NCBI RefSeq assembly: GCF_018502485.1
Contig: NZ_CP075546.1
Source of the DNA: Methanospirillum purgamenti
GTDB lineage: Archaea > Halobacteriota > Methanomicrobia > Methanomicrobiales > Methanospirillaceae
Strand: one strand, 5' to 3'
Length of the DNA: 64,000 bases
How positions within the stretch are numbered: the first letter of the stretch is position 1; the number at the start of each line of letters is the position of its first letter. The position numbers and the translations under genes were made by a program. Shown one piece after another: positions 63,087 to 64,000 of the stretch. The notes under the pieces are model-generated. The model had not been told where the DNA came from. It searched no databases and was given only the letters and a program-made list of their open reading frames with translations.

Positions 63087-63663
63087 TCACAGTGATTATT
63101 ATACATCCAATGTGTGGCATATCTGCGGAGTATACCATTCATTATCTGATATAAACACACTCATCGATGCCGGAAGGGATCCGGGTATCCTGAATACTCT
63201 TGAATCCATCAAATGCGGCCTTGGGAAAAAGCCGGTTGAACAGATTATCCTGACACATTCTCATTTTGACCATGCTGGAATGGTTCCAAAAATTATTGAG
63301 CGATATAATCCGAAGATATATGCTCATCCTGCAAGCAGAAATAGTGGGACAATTCCACTCCTAGACAGGCAGGAAATCCAGGTAGGGGAAGAGATATGTA
63401 TGGCAGTGTATGCACCAGGACACAGTGAAGACTCATTATGTTTACTCTGCGAAGAGGAACACCTGCTCTTTTCAGGTGATGTACCAATTCGGGTTTACTC
63501 TCATGATAATGAATTTACTTCCCAGTATCTCGATGCGTTTGAACTTTTTGTCGCTGCAGATTTACAGGCAATATATCCAGGACATGGGGATCAAATCACA
63601 GGTAATGTTCCCCACCTCATGATGGAATCGCTTAGAAACATTCGAAAGAGTAGGATTTTTTAA
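63064..63663 (+). CDS. Metallo-beta-lactamase-fold hydrolase, first of a tandem pair
   Basis: The product has 199 residues from the ATG at 63064 inside the end of the CheR gene. The metal motif is LTHSHFDHAGMVP (HxHxDH); further ligands are His in YAPGHSEDS, Asp in LLFSGDVPIRV and His in IYPGHGDQI. The glyoxalase II-like branch hydrolyses thioesters or oxidises sulfur compounds. The gene following is a clear paralogue, starting four bases after this stop. Confidence 0.88.
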   Translation: MQVRNLTDHSDYYTSNVWHICGVYHSLSDINTLIDAGRDPGILNTLESIKCGLGKKPVEQIILTHSHFDHAGMVPKIIERYNPKIYAHPASRNSGTIPLLDRQEIQVGEEICMAVYAPGHSEDSLCLLCEEEHLLFSGDVPIRVYSHDNEFTSQYLDAFELFVAADLQAIYPGHGDQITGNVPHLMMESLRNIRKSRIF

Positions 63664-63666
63664 CTG

Positions 63667-64000
63667 ATGAAGGTCATCAATCTGACAAAGCAGAGTTCAA
63701 TATATACATCCAATGCCTGGTTATGCGGGTGTATTCATAGCCCAGAAGATTTTGGTATACTCATCGATACCGGATGTGATCCTGTCATCCTTGATTATTT
63801 ACGACAGATGCGAGAAAAGACAGGGAAGAATCCGGTTGAAAAACTCATTCTTACGCATTCTCATTATGATCATGCCAAACTTCTGGGAAGAATAAAGGAA
63901 GAATTTCATCCAGTTGTCTATGCAGCGTCATCATATCTTGCAGGAGTAGATACTGTTCTTTCTAATGGAGATGTGGTAAAATGTGGAATTTTTCACTTTG
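63667..64000 (+). CDS. Metallo-beta-lactamase-fold hydrolase, second of the pair, cut by the window end
   Basis: The 111 codons visible start MKVINLTKQSSIYTSNAWL and have HSPEDFGILIDTGCDPVILD and LILTHSHYDHAKLLG, aligning along their length with the preceding gene. The HxHxDH motif is intact. The C-terminal half, with the remaining metal ligands, lies outside the window. A tandem duplication produced the pair; the clear divergence suggests separate roles. Confidence 0.85.
   Translation, partial: MKVINLTKQSSIYTSNAWLCGCIHSPEDFGILIDTGCDPVILDYLRQMREKTGKNPVEKLILTHSHYDHAKLLGRIKEEFHPVVYAASSYLAGVDTVLSNGDVVKCGIFHF

Overview
The window looks like chromosomal DNA of a methanogenic euryarchaeon, most likely Methanospirillum or a close relative in the Methanomicrobiales. 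This is inferred from gene content and was not checked against a database. The indicators are a single-domain archaeal histone, archaeal-type PEP carboxylase (PpcA), the HMG-CoA synthase/thiolase/DUF35 cluster, the three-gene homocysteine/sulfide-assimilation set (COG1900, NIL-ferredoxin, COG2122), TATA boxes close to start codons, and a bacterial-type grpE-dnaK-dnaJ operon. I saw no rRNA, tRNA or CRISPR array.

Layout. 0-10 kb: a partial beta-helix surface protein, a TPR protein, a three-gene ABC export operon, a secreted C45-like hydrolase and a membrane sensor whose kinase domain lacks the phospho-accepting His. 10-25 kb: mixed metabolism and membrane genes, including an M50-like protease, a methyltransferase, a ferredoxin-flavodoxin protein, PpcA, a SpoIIE-type phosphatase, an iron alcohol dehydrogenase overlapping a second His-less kinase-like gene, GntP and MntP transporters, the histone, and an HxlR regulator divergent from an iron-sulfur flavoprotein. 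25-33 kb: a triple-Cache secreted protein, MFS and TauE transporters, an intact IS1634-type insertion sequence with TAAAT target duplications lying between the Shine-Dalgarno sequence and start codon of a VOC gene, a secreted beta-lactamase-like hydrolase, an exported acetolactate decarboxylase and Hsp20.

33-41 kb: an HTH regulator leads the HMG-CoA synthase-thiolase-OB-fold operon (mevalonate pathway entry). Next comes a stretch that folds into four consecutive hairpins with a closing helix and has its own strong promoter, a good candidate for an undescribed small RNA, followed by malic enzyme. After malic enzyme there is an imperfect direct repeat of about 750 bp (malic enzyme 3' end plus intergenic DNA) on both sides of an AAA/DUF4143 ATPase gene. 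Each copy carries six TGACYGGAGAAAA motifs around an AT-rich core. This is the most unusual architecture in the window.

41-47 kb: a YeiH-type exporter, a nitroreductase, a gene-poor stretch, and a decayed defence region. The latter holds a DUF5677 gene, an hsdR/hsdS fusion pseudogene, and an MNT nucleotidyltransferase whose HEPN partner seems reduced to about 17 residues fused to a thioredoxin-like protein. 47-64 kb: ilvD, the homocysteine gene set, a PEGA surface protein, a ferritin-like protein, an exported M3-type peptidase, the Hsp70 operon, and a CheY / tRNA methyltransferase / CheR / tandem metallo-beta-lactamase-fold cluster that runs off the window end.
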